IMG/VR virus record: IMGVR_UViG_3300032213_000182
Span: 1 to 23,217 of that record
Source of the DNA: a virus
Length of the DNA stretch: 23,217 bases
Reading direction: 5' to 3' (one strand)
Shown here piece by piece: positions 1 to 5,484 of this stretch. How positions within the stretch are numbered: position 1 is the stretch's first letter; every line of letters begins with the position of its first letter. Both the position numbers and the translations under genes were made by a program. The notes under the pieces are model-generated. The model was not told where the DNA came from and ran no database searches. It saw only the letters and a program-made list of their open reading frames with translations.

Positions 1-1
1 C

Positions 2-133
2 AGAGGCCATTTAAGGCGGTTAAAAACGGGCAAAACTTGTTGGGTTAAAGCACACAAAGTTGGAGACGTAACCAAAGGCACTGTGTTTCACGACTATGTT
101 ATTAACGACATCCGAGCAAGGGGACAAGCATGA
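2..133 (+). CDS. Partial phage hypothetical protein (C-terminal 43 aa)
   Basis: The reading frame is open from the window edge to a TGA at 131-133, and the start lies outside the window. The visible 43 residues begin RGHLRRLKTGK and continue with a WVKAHKVGD segment and a TKGTVFHDY segment. This His/Arg/Lys-rich pattern resembles a short conserved phage protein of unknown function. The stop overlaps the next start as ATGA (130-133), so it is probably translationally coupled to the primase-like gene and belongs to the replication operon. No function can be assigned. Confidence rests on the open frame, the coupling and the family-like motif. Confidence 0.6.
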   Translation, partial: RGHLRRLKTGKTCWVKAHKVGDVTKGTVFHDYVINDIRARGQA

Positions 134-561
134 GCGCAGTTGAGAACTTCATCAACAGGCTCGACAAGGTGAAGGGTCGCAATGGGTCTTGGACGGCGTG
201 CTGTCCTGCCCACGAAGACAAGTCACCATCGCTGTCTGTGCGCGAAGGAGAAGACGGTCGCGTGCTGGTGCATTGCTTTGGTGGCTGTTCAGTTGACCAG
301 ATTGTGGGCGCGGTTGGGATGGACATGAATGACCTGTTCCCACCCAAGCGTGAATGGTCACAGCAGACCACAACCGTTAAGGCTATGAAGCCAAGGTTCT
401 ACGCCAGCGACCTGATGCGAATTGTTTCGTTTGAGGCGTTGGTGGTGATGATTGCGGCGAGCGACTTGTCTAAGGGCAAAAAGTTGAACGACCGTGACAT
501 GGAGCGAATGAAATTGTCTTGTGAGCGAATTCAAGAAGTAGCGAGGTATTGCGATGTCTAA
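130..561 (+). CDS. CHC2-type zinc-finger, DNA primase-like protein
   Basis: This 143-aa protein has a primase-type zinc-binding domain near its N-terminus: a CPAHEDKSPSLS segment (Cys25, His28) followed by VHCFGGCS (Cys49, Cys53). That CPxHxDxxPSL...HCFxGC pattern is typical of DnaG and T7 gp4 zinc domains, which recognise template sequence. The rest (about 75-143) is helical, and no TOPRIM or RNA polymerase catalytic domain is visible. It could therefore be a stand-alone zinc module that helps a host or separately encoded primase. The gene overlaps the helicase by 8 nt, consistent with a primase/helicase pair. The zinc domain is clear; primase activity is doubtful. Confidence 0.85.
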   Translation: MSAVENFINRLDKVKGRNGSWTACCPAHEDKSPSLSVREGEDGRVLVHCFGGCSVDQIVGAVGMDMNDLFPPKREWSQQTTTVKAMKPRFYASDLMRIVSFEALVVMIAASDLSKGKKLNDRDMERMKLSCERIQEVARYCDV

Positions 562-1558
562 TGTTTCGATGATTGAACAGCGTGCAAAAGAGTTGGATGA
601 AGAGCGGCGCATCCGCATCATCAAGTCCGAAGAGGTTGATTTTGAAAAGTATCTGCACAGCACCGACCTGACGCAGAAGGTTCGCGATGCGCAGGCGATG
701 CTGGAAGAGGTGCGTGAAGAGTTTTTGAACCCACAGCAAGAGGTTGCCCAGTCAATGCCTTGGAACAAAACCAAGGAAGGTTTTGCCTTTCGCGCTGGTG
801 AAGTGACTTTGTACGCTGGCGGTAACGGTGGCGGCAAGTCGATGATTACAGGGCAGATTGCGCTGAACCTCATCAAGCAAAAGCAGAAGGTGATGATTGC
901 ATCCTTCGAGATGAAACCCAAGCGCACCTTGACCCGTATGCTTCGCCAGTTCGCTGGTGAGAACATCTACCTGCCGCGCTACGTCAGCACACAGCGATAC
1001 ATGAACGACATCATCGACCGCCTGCAATTGTTTTGCTACGACCACCTGTGGCTGTACGACCAGCAAGGTACGGTGACCGCCCAGCAGGTGATTGCAGTGT
1101 CACGTTACAGCGCGATGGAGTTGGGTGTTCAGCACATCTTCATTGACAGCCTGATGAAGTGCGTGGCTGGCGAGGATGACTACAACGCTCAGAAGGCATT
1201 CGTTGATGAGTTGACTGCGCTGGCGCGTGACCACAACGTCCACATTCATTTGATTCACCACATCCGCAAGTTGGCAAGCGAAGAGGTGCAACCCAACAAG
1301 AACGACATCAAAGGCTCTGGCGCAATCAGCGACCAAGTTGACAACGTGTTGATGGTGTGGCGCAACAAGAAAAAAGAACACCAGTCACAGAACGGAACCG
1401 CTGACCACTTGACACCAGACGCTATGCTGATGTGCGAGAAGCAACGCAACGGCGAAGCAGAGGATTGGTATTCGCTTTGGTATCACAAAGACTCTCAGCA
1501 GTTCATCGAATCGCACGATTCATTTCCGATGGCGTTTGATGAGAAGGGGCGCTTTTGA
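554..1558 (+). CDS. DnaB/T7 gp4-like replicative DNA helicase
   Basis: This 334-aa RecA-fold ATPase of the DnaB/Twinkle/gp4 helicase family is expected to form a ring and unwind the phage replication fork. The Walker A motif GGNGGGKS is at about 89-96 and Walker B HIFIDS at about 194-199. A sensor-like HLIHHIRK follows at about 232-239, then the DnaB-type segment DIKGSGAISDQVDNVLMV at about 251-268. EKQRNGE at about 295-301 fits the arginine-finger region. The first 75 residues are charged and helical. There is no primase domain, and the zinc-finger partner is the preceding gene. The stop overlaps the TTG start of the next gene. Confidence 0.92.
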   Translation: MSNVSMIEQRAKELDEERRIRIIKSEEVDFEKYLHSTDLTQKVRDAQAMLEEVREEFLNPQQEVAQSMPWNKTKEGFAFRAGEVTLYAGGNGGGKSMITGQIALNLIKQKQKVMIASFEMKPKRTLTRMLRQFAGENIYLPRYVSTQRYMNDIIDRLQLFCYDHLWLYDQQGTVTAQQVIAVSRYSAMELGVQHIFIDSLMKCVAGEDDYNAQKAFVDELTALARDHNVHIHLIHHIRKLASEEVQPNKNDIKGSGAISDQVDNVLMVWRNKKKEHQSQNGTADHLTPDAMLMCEKQRNGEAEDWYSLWYHKDSQQFIESHDSFPMAFDEKGRF

Positions 1559-1776
1559 GAGAACGAGACAAGGTTTGGGTAGAGGGCGAAGGTGATGATG
1601 AGCATCGTCACCGTTGCTTAGTTCGATGGGTTATACAAACACGGTTGAAAGACCGAGATAAGGCAATGAAATGGTTATACGAGTGGCAGAAGAAACACGA
1701 AGGCTCAGTGCTTCAACGCGACGTCTTAGAGCAGTGGTCAAAGGGAAATCGGGGATTATCAGGAGACTGGCGATGA
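1555..1776 (+). CDS. Small hypothetical protein with TTG start
   Basis: This 73-aa charged protein is unrecognised; it has an EHRHRCLVRWVIQTR segment and a KWLYEWQKKH segment. The start is TTG at 1555-1557, overlapping the helicase stop as TTGA. A purine-rich GAGAAGGGG at 1541-1549 sits about 5 nt upstream. No upstream ATG is available without a long overlap, and the start keeps the ATGA-like coupling seen across this operon. The stop overlaps the next small gene. No cysteine pairs, membrane segment or known motif is visible beyond the basic/aromatic composition. Confidence 0.6.
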   Translation: MRERDKVWVEGEGDDEHRHRCLVRWVIQTRLKDRDKAMKWLYEWQKKHEGSVLQRDVLEQWSKGNRGLSGDWR

Positions 1777-1874
1777 AGGGTATTTTTTACACCACGCTGT
1801 GGATTATTTTGGTTGTCAACCTTGTGTTGGCAAGCATCACGTTTTGGCGCTGGGTTTGGCAGGTGATGAAATGA
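1773..1874 (+). CDS. Tiny single-pass membrane protein (33 aa)
   Basis: The ATG at 1773 overlaps the previous stop as ATGA and is preceded by AGGAG at 1761-1765, seven nt away. The product has a short basic N-terminus and a hydrophobic stretch (about 5-25: YTTLWIILVVNLVLASITF), then a Trp-rich tail WRWVWQVMK. It probably spans the inner membrane once. An in-frame ATG at 1671 would extend it, but that would overlap the previous gene extensively and lacks the good ribosome site. The stop overlaps the rusA start. Function unknown; such genes may be membrane effectors or accessory peptides. Confidence 0.6.
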   Translation: MKGIFYTTLWIILVVNLVLASITFWRWVWQVMK

Positions 1875-2218
1875 TTGACATCACGTTGCCTTGGCCTCCC
1901 ACGGTCAACACCTACTGGCGGCAATATCAAGGGCGCGTCCTCATCAGTGCAAAGGGGCGCGAGTACCGCAAGGCGGTCGCTGACCAAGTGCTGATACAGC
2001 GTGCCGCCAAACACATCGACTACGCCATGCGTGTTGAGATTCAAGCGTTCCGACCAGACCGCCGTCGCCGTGACTTGGACAACCTGCTCAAGGCTATTCT
2101 TGACTCGCTCACTCACGCAGGCGTGATGAAGGACGATGCATTGATTGAGGACTTGCGCATTTATTGGGCTGATGAAGTTGGCGGCATGGTCAAAGTCAAA
2201 ATTGAGGGAATTTTATGA
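1871..2218 (+). CDS. rusA: RusA-family Holliday junction resolvase
   Basis: This 115-aa protein is close to the usual RusA length (about 120 aa). RusA enzymes are dimeric, metal-dependent nucleases that cut four-way DNA junctions, here probably resolving recombination and replication intermediates before packaging. The N-terminal LPWPPTVNTYWR and the RRRDLDNLLKAILDSL segment (about 65-80) are hallmark sequences. Asp68 and Asp70 plus Asp88/Asp89 in GVMKDDALIEDL match the catalytic acidic cluster, and Lys74 lies in the conserved helix. The start at 1871 (ATGA overlap) was chosen over an in-frame ATG at 1799, because MIDITLPWPP is the family N-terminus. Confidence 0.92.
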   Translation: MIDITLPWPPTVNTYWRQYQGRVLISAKGREYRKAVADQVLIQRAAKHIDYAMRVEIQAFRPDRRRRDLDNLLKAILDSLTHAGVMKDDALIEDLRIYWADEVGGMVKVKIEGIL

Positions 2219-2382
2219 AACAGGAACCACAACTGCTTGACATCTTTGCAATGCTTGCACTGATTGGCATTTTGGGTAAAGCAACAAAGTCAGCCAAGCC
2301 TGATGAGATTGCCTTTGCGGCGTATGAGCAAGCGCACGCAATGCTGGAGGAGCGCTCACATCACATTGAGGACAGCGAATGA
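2215..2382 (+). CDS. Small hypothetical phage protein (55 aa)
   Basis: The start ATG overlaps the rusA stop (ATGA) and the stop overlaps the next start (ATGA), which makes this a coupled gene. The sequence has a hydrophobic N-terminal helix (LLDIFAMLALIGILG, about 7-21) and a helical segment with AYEQAHAMLEERS at about 36-48. The latter resembles a motif I associate with short phage proteins of unknown role. It could be peripherally membrane-associated. No function is assigned. Confidence 0.6.
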   Translation: MKQEPQLLDIFAMLALIGILGKATKSAKPDEIAFAAYEQAHAMLEERSHHIEDSE

Positions 2383-2918
2383 CAAACCAAATGGATTTTT
2401 TTAGCGATGAACGTGACTTTCTTGCAGAGTTGCGTCGCAATTGGACAAAAGCGATTGAAGGCGATGGCGGACACTGCCCTTGCTGTGACAAGTGGGGCAA
2501 GATTAACAACTACAACCTGAACGAAACGATGGCGGCAACGCTCAAGTGGATGTCGGTTGCAGGAACTGACGGCGACGGGTACATCGACATGGGTGCGCGA
2601 GCGCCACGGTGGGCGGTGCGAGGCAAGAACTACGCGACGATGAAGTTCTGGGGCTTTGTGGAACCAGCACCAAAAGCAAAAGAAAAAAAGATGAGTGGCA
2701 TCGTGACAAAGACAAGTGGGTTGTGGCGCGTGACTGACAAGGGTCGCGCATTTATCAATGACGGGCTTACCGTGCCAGTCAAAGCGTTTGTGTATGACGA
2801 TAGGTTCTTTGGGTGGGGCGACAAGTTGACCACCTTTAAGCAGTGCTTTGGTCGCAAGTTCAATTACGAAGATGTGATGGCGACCAACTTTAATTGGTTC
2901 ACTATGAGGAGAGACTGA
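2379..2918 (+). CDS. Zinc-knuckle phage hypothetical protein
   Basis: This 179-aa protein has a CPCCDKWGKI motif (Cys33, Cys35, Cys36) in its N-terminal third. A central ATMKFWGFVEP segment (about 86-96) and a TSGLWRVTDKGRAFI segment (about 112-126) follow, which resemble the recognition part of a winged-helix fold. The overall layout matches a conserved phage family of unknown function. It may bind DNA or act as a small regulator in the replication operon, but that is inference. The start forms an ATGA overlap with the previous gene, and the stop shares TGATG with the next. Confidence 0.75.
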   Translation: MTNQMDFFSDERDFLAELRRNWTKAIEGDGGHCPCCDKWGKINNYNLNETMAATLKWMSVAGTDGDGYIDMGARAPRWAVRGKNYATMKFWGFVEPAPKAKEKKMSGIVTKTSGLWRVTDKGRAFINDGLTVPVKAFVYDDRFFGWGDKLTTFKQCFGRKFNYEDVMATNFNWFTMRRD

Positions 2919-3043
2919 TGGAAATGTTTTGGAACGTAGCAATGATATTTTTTGCACTGTCTGGCGCGATTGGCTGGCTGGCAGTGATTTTTTTGTCTTG
3001 GTATTACTGGATGTGTAGTCGTCCACCACAGGAGAAGTTATGA
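2918..3043 (+). CDS. Tiny single-pass membrane protein (41 aa)
   Basis: The ATG at 2918 shares bases with the previous stop (TGATG), with AGGAGAG at 2907-2913 upstream. The 41-aa product is mostly one hydrophobic segment (about 5-32, including AMIFFALSGAIGWLAVIFLS), followed by a short tail CSRPPQEKL. This predicts one membrane span with a small soluble tail. Its stop overlaps the next start as ATGA. It is not similar by eye to the tiny membrane proteins at 1773 and 3548 beyond hydrophobicity. Function unknown. Confidence 0.6.
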   Translation: MEMFWNVAMIFFALSGAIGWLAVIFLSWYYWMCSRPPQEKL

Positions 3044-3372
3044 GCGAAGAACGAGACCCACACAAGGCAGTTGATTACATCTTGAAGAACGCCGCGCTGT
3101 TTGCAAAAGCGAAGGCAGAGCGTACTTACATCGAACATTTTCGCAAGAGCCTGAAGGGCATCCTGATGAAGCGAAGCATGGAGAGCGCTATCGGTGCGCA
3201 GGAGCGCGAGGCATACGCTCACCCAGAGATGGTGCAGTTGCTTGAAGGCTTGAAAGCCGCAGTCGAGATTGAAGAGAAGTTGAAGTGGGACATCACAGCC
3301 GCTGAGTTGCGCGTGGAAATCTGGCGCACTGAGCAGGCAAATAACAGGGCGGAAGGCAAGGCAACCATATGA
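3040..3372 (+). CDS. Conserved phage hypothetical protein, helical
   Basis: This 110-aa protein is predicted to be mainly helical. It contains KAVDYILKNAALFAKAKAER near the N-terminus, QEREAYAHPE in the middle (about 54-63), and AAELRVEIWRTEQ near the C-terminus. This layout matches a conserved family of small phage proteins encoded near replication and recombination genes, with no assigned function that I know of. The start has a good ribosome site (GGAGAAG, 3031-3037) and an ATGA overlap. The stop overlaps the capsid-like small gene. Confidence 0.75.
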   Translation: MSEERDPHKAVDYILKNAALFAKAKAERTYIEHFRKSLKGILMKRSMESAIGAQEREAYAHPEMVQLLEGLKAAVEIEEKLKWDITAAELRVEIWRTEQANNRAEGKATI

Positions 3373-3551
3373 GCGAATTAACGCAGGAGAGCCTAGAGGC
3401 TATGCTCATAAAAATTCGCAAACACTTGGATGAAACTGGCGACAAAATCAGTTTGATACCAACTCAGTTGATTGTCCGACCGTCAGATTTAGAGGCGCTC
3501 GGACTTACTGTTGATGAGATTACAAAAATGATTAAGGAGCAAAGTGCATGA
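3369..3551 (+). CDS. 60-aa protein resembling a fragment of the major capsid protein
   Basis: The ATGA overlap and operon position support a real gene. Its residues 4-38 align without gaps to residues 167-201 of the major capsid protein at 19526-20440. I count 21 identical residues of 35, including SLE-ML-I-IR, G-KI-L-P and QLIV-P. In the capsid this segment lies in the HK97-like core before the P-loop-like QLIVAPGN. The copy lacks the rest of the capsid domain, so it cannot assemble as a shell protein by itself. It could be a recruited duplication that binds or modulates capsid subunits, or a relic. It is expressed in the early operon, away from the head genes. Confidence 0.75.
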   Translation: MSELTQESLEAMLIKIRKHLDETGDKISLIPTQLIVRPSDLEALGLTVDEITKMIKEQSA

Positions 3552-3625
3552 ACATCTTCCAGAGGGGTGTCATCTTTGGGCTGGTTTTGTTTGCTGTTAT
3601 TTTTTATTGCGTGGAGTTTTTATGA
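3548..3625 (+). CDS. Tiny membrane peptide (25 aa)
   Basis: The ATG at 3548 overlaps the previous stop as ATGA and has AAGGAG at 3534-3539, eight nt upstream. The peptide reads MNIFQRGVIFG followed by LVLFAVIFYCVEFL, which is one probable membrane-spanning helix. The stop overlaps the next start (ATGA at 3622). Overlaps at both ends and a good ribosome site argue for translation despite its size. Function unknown. Confidence 0.5.
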   Translation: MNIFQRGVIFGLVLFAVIFYCVEFL

Positions 3626-3852
3626 AGACCGAAGAGGATGAAGAGTTCGAGCGCATCGAGCGCGAACAAAAGGGGCGCGAAGCGGAGGGCTGGCGCAAGC
3701 GTCAAATCCTCACCTTGCGAACCAGTTTTGAGTCCTTCGACGAGTGGGAACACAGCCACCGCCCAGAGCAATATTTTGTCGAGCGCCGCGCATACCTTGC
3801 AGGCTTCGAGGCTGGTCGCCGTTACGAGCGCCTGAAGGAATCAAATGACTGA
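3622..3852 (+). CDS. Small charged hypothetical protein
   Basis: This 76-aa protein has a very acidic/basic N-terminus (KTEEDEEFERIEREQKGRE) and a C-terminal YLAGFEAGRRYERL motif (about 57-70) that recurs in small phage proteins. The start at 3622 uses GTGGAG (3611-3616) and an ATGA overlap. An in-frame ATG at 3544 was rejected because the added residues overlap the tiny membrane gene. It ends 8 nt inside the zinc-ribbon gene. Function unknown. Confidence 0.65.
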   Translation: MKTEEDEEFERIEREQKGREAEGWRKRQILTLRTSFESFDEWEHSHRPEQYFVERRAYLAGFEAGRRYERLKESND

Positions 3853-3991
3853 CAAGCCTAAGACCTGTCAGGTGTGCCGCCTGCGTCCAGCAGACAAGCA
3901 AGTGCGTACCAGCGATGGTCGAAAGATGTGGCGATGCCAGACCTGCCACGATTTAAAAAACCGAGTCGGATTTACTAAGGGAAAACAATGA
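3845..3991 (+). CDS. Small zinc-ribbon protein (48 aa)
   Basis: This 48-aa protein has two CxxC pairs, TCQVC (Cys8, Cys11) and RCQTCHD (Cys31, Cys34), separated by 19 residues. That is a likely single zinc-ribbon. AAGGAA at 3836-3841 is its ribosome site, and the stop overlaps the next start as ATGA. The basic composition suggests nucleic-acid or protein binding. Without other domains it may act as an adaptor or small regulator; the role is inferred only from the motif. Confidence 0.65.
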   Translation: MTDKPKTCQVCRLRPADKQVRTSDGRKMWRCQTCHDLKNRVGFTKGKQ

Positions 3992-4191
3992 AAAATTTTG
4001 TACAAGGTTTGATTGATGGGCTTGATAAAACCACTGAAGATGGTTTTGCTGAAGCCTTGTTGATTGCTATATCAAACTTAAAAGACCCGCAAGGATTGTT
4101 GTTGAACATTCGGCTTGGCGAGGACTACAGCCAGCACATCAACTTTGCGAGACAAATTGCGCGAATGATGTTGCACAAGGGTAACGAATGA
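3988..4191 (+). CDS. Small hypothetical protein
   Basis: This 67-aa mostly helical protein contains GFAEALLIAISNLKDPQGLLL in the middle and INFARQIARMMLHKG at the C-terminus. The ATGA overlaps on both sides place it firmly in the coupled operon. No motif or family is recognised. Codon use and A+T content look like the neighbours. Confidence 0.6.
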   Translation: MKNFVQGLIDGLDKTTEDGFAEALLIAISNLKDPQGLLLNIRLGEDYSQHINFARQIARMMLHKGNE

Positions 4192-4484
4192 CCACGCTTA
4201 AAGAAAAAAAGCACATGAGCGCCGTGGCTGAATTAGGCTGTGCCGTCTGCCGCAGGATGGGGTACGAGGGTACGCCTGCGGAACTGCATCATCCAAGGCG
4301 TTTGGCGGGGGGCTGGGGGCGTTCTAGCAACATGGCGGTCATACCGCTATGCCCAGAGCATCATCGCGGCTCTACGGGGCTTCACGGGCTTGGAACCAAG
4401 GGGTTTGAAAAGCACTACGGCTACGACGAGGCTGACCTGCTGAAGGACACCCTCACCCTGCTGGGCATTACGGTTTCCGCGTAG
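4188..4484 (+). CDS. HNH nuclease of the Ref/RecA-dependent nuclease type
   Basis: This 98-aa protein shows Cys18-x2-Cys21 (GCAVCRR), then AELHHPRR with His34-His35, and IPLCPEHHRGSTGLHGLG (Cys55, His58, His59, His66). The order matches the zinc-bound HNH fold of phage P1 Ref-type nucleases, which cut DNA bound to RecA filaments. A KGFEKHYG segment, also common in this family, follows. The role is probably recombination-linked cleavage or replication repair, in line with RusA upstream. It is the last gene before a terminator-like structure. The family call is strong; RecA dependence is inferred from family membership. Confidence 0.8.
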   Translation: MTTLKEKKHMSAVAELGCAVCRRMGYEGTPAELHHPRRLAGGWGRSSNMAVIPLCPEHHRGSTGLHGLGTKGFEKHYGYDEADLLKDTLTLLGITVSA

Positions 4485-4499
4485 GGCGGTTGCTTTTTT
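4477..4499 (+). terminator. Possible intrinsic terminator ending the early operon
   Basis: CCGC (4477-4480) pairs with GCGG (4486-4489) around a loop containing the HNH stop codon. Six T residues follow at 4494-4499 after a short TTGC. A second short hairpin (GTTGC/GCAAC, 4489-4504) has the T run in its loop and would compete. Stem length is only 4 bp, so termination may be partial. Placement between the last coupled gene and a promoter fits. Confidence 0.4.
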
Positions 4500-4543
4500 G
4501 CAACGTATTAGGGTTTTCCTTAGAAATATTTTTAAAAAAGTTG

Positions 4544-4571
4544 TTGACCGCGTTTAATTTGCCATTAAACT
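4544..4571 (+). promoter_or_regulatory. Sigma70-like promoter 1
   Basis: TTGACC (4544-4549) and TAAACT (4566-4571) are separated by 16 nt, and an A/T-rich UP-like tract (about 4521-4540) lies upstream. The corresponding elements in the second copy of the cassette are TTTACA and TATACT at the same spacing. Likely recognised by host RNA polymerase and driving 4626-7171. Confidence 0.65.
4552..4570 (+). promoter_or_regulatory. Inverted repeat overlapping the -10 (operator candidate 1)
   Basis: GTTTAA (4552-4557) and TTAAAC (4565-4570) form a perfect 6-bp inverted repeat with a 7-nt spacer, covering the promoter spacer and -10. The second copy keeps the first arm and spacing but has TTATAC as the other arm. 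A dimeric regulator could bind here. No repressor gene is visible in the window. Confidence 0.4.
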
Positions 4572-4625
4572 ACAAGCACTGACCAAGCAATACCTGCAAG
4601 GCAGTCACAGCGAAGGAAAAGCGAA

Positions 4626-4934
4626 ATGAAATCAAACGACATCCAACTCACCCAAGTTGACGTACTGGGTAACCTCTTGGCTCAAATCAAAGATTTGGAG
4701 TCACAGGCTGACGCCATCAAAGATGCCATCAAAGAAGCAGGCGCTGACGGCTTGCTGGCAGTTGACAACGAAGGCGTTCGCCACATCGAAGGCAACCTCT
4801 TCCGCGCAACTTACATCGAAACCAATCGCTCCACATTCGACAGCAAGAAGTTCATCGCTAAGTTCGGCGCTGACGTCTATGCCGAGTACACCAAGACTTC
4901 CGCTGTGTTCAGCGTTAAGGTCACCAGCCGTTAA
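4626..4934 (+). CDS. Conserved phage hypothetical protein, first gene of cassette 1
   Basis: This 102-aa protein has an N-terminal helical part (about 8-39, with GNLLAQIKDLESQADAIKDA, probably coiled-coil) and a C-terminal beta-like part containing EGNLFRATYIET (about 55-66) and AVFSVKVTSR. The layout resembles a conserved small phage protein of unknown role. It follows promoter 1 directly, so it should be strongly expressed. The leader supplies a GAAGGAAAAGCGAA site. A GC-rich hairpin follows the stop. Confidence 0.7.
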   Translation: MKSNDIQLTQVDVLGNLLAQIKDLESQADAIKDAIKEAGADGLLAVDNEGVRHIEGNLFRATYIETNRSTFDSKKFIAKFGADVYAEYTKTSAVFSVKVTSR

Positions 4935-4941
4935 ACCAACA

Positions 4942-4955
4942 GCCCCTTCGGGGGC
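4942..4955 (+). terminator. UUCG-capped intercistronic hairpin
   Basis: GCCCC (4942-4946) pairs with GGGGC (4951-4955) around a TTCG loop, a very stable tetraloop hairpin. No T run follows, so it may attenuate transcription partially or protect the upstream mRNA end rather than terminate. An equivalent hairpin sits at the same place in cassette 2. Confidence 0.45.
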
Positions 4956-4981
4956 ATAACCCAAACGAAAGCGAATCAATT

Positions 4982-5167
4982 ATGAAACACGCAGAAGTTC
5001 AATACATTAGCCTTGGCTACAAGTACGAGAAGGCGCAGTCACCTGCGGCTGGGCAAGCCGCCGCGCAGGCTATCAGAACGCTCATGGAGAGCGAAACGAT
5101 TGAAGACCGAGAGCAAGCCCGTTACCTCATTGAACGCGGTCGCAAAGAAGCAAGGGAGATGGTATGA
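4982..5167 (+). CDS. Small hypothetical protein
   Basis: This 61-aa helical protein is Ala/Glu/Arg-rich, with AAGQAAAQAIRTLMESET at about 22-39 and QARYLIERGRKEAREM at the C-terminus. The start lies downstream of ACGAAAGCGAA, which resembles the AGCGAA start regions of the leader repeats, and the stop overlaps the next gene as ATGA. No function recognised. Confidence 0.6.
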   Translation: MKHAEVQYISLGYKYEKAQSPAAGQAAAQAIRTLMESETIEDREQARYLIERGRKEAREMV

Positions 5168-5484
5168 GTACCGACCACATTGTCACCAGCACAAAGACTG
5201 GCAAATTCAAGTGCGAGTTCTGCGGAGCGGAGGAAGAGCCGCCCATCATGCCTGCACCCATCGACGTCATCATCGACGCAATGGATTTTTTTATGGACAA
5301 GCACAAAGATTGCAAACCACCACAAGCGGAGGCTGTTATGAGCGAATACATCAAGGGCTTTGACGCTGGCTATGCCTACGTCTTGAACGAGGTTGAGAAC
5401 TACATCAAGAGCGCCAACAGTCACGACGCGATGGTGCTGGTGCAGTTGCTCGCGCATCTCAAGATGGAAGGCAAACCTCAATGA
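5164..5484 (+). CDS. Hypothetical protein with zinc-binding N-terminus (possible fusion)
   Basis: This 106-aa protein has FKCEFCG (Cys17, Cys20) and MDKHKDCKPP (His47, Cys50), a likely CCHC zinc site separated by a PIMPAPIDVIIDAMDFF segment. A second part (about 59-106) begins MSEYIKGFDAGYAYVLNEVE and looks like an independent small phage protein. Internal ATG 5338 has GGAGG (5328-5332) five nt upstream, so the second part may also be made separately. ATGA overlaps occur at both ends. Function unknown; the zinc module is the best-supported feature. Confidence 0.7.
   Translation: MSTDHIVTSTKTGKFKCEFCGAEEEPPIMPAPIDVIIDAMDFFMDKHKDCKPPQAEAVMSEYIKGFDAGYAYVLNEVENYIKSANSHDAMVLVQLLAHLKMEGKPQ
5328..5340 (+). 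promoter_or_regulatory. Internal ribosome site and ATG inside 5164-5484
   Basis: GGAGG at 5328-5332 with ATG at 5338-5340 gives a well-spaced start for a 48-aa product in the same frame as the longer gene. It suggests either a fusion that has kept its old start, or an alternative short product. Confidence 0.4.

Larger units (their letters stand above)
4521..4628 (+). repeat. Promoter/leader repeat, copy 1
   Basis: This segment aligns without gaps to 7182-7289 over 108 nt. I count 67 identities in the last 88 positions and 14 in the first 20. It holds an A/T-rich upstream tract, -35 and -10 elements, a leader with CACTGAC and AGCAATACC, and an AGCGAA...AAGCGAAATG start region. Each copy ends at the ATG of a different gene. 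Confidence 0.8.

Noticed and set aside
1671-1772. Longer start for the tiny membrane gene
   Set aside because: Would overlap the upstream gene by about 100 nt; the ATG at 1773 has AGGAG and ATGA coupling.
1799-1870. Upstream in-frame start for rusA
   Set aside because: Adds 24 residues unlike the RusA N-terminus and covers the tiny membrane gene.
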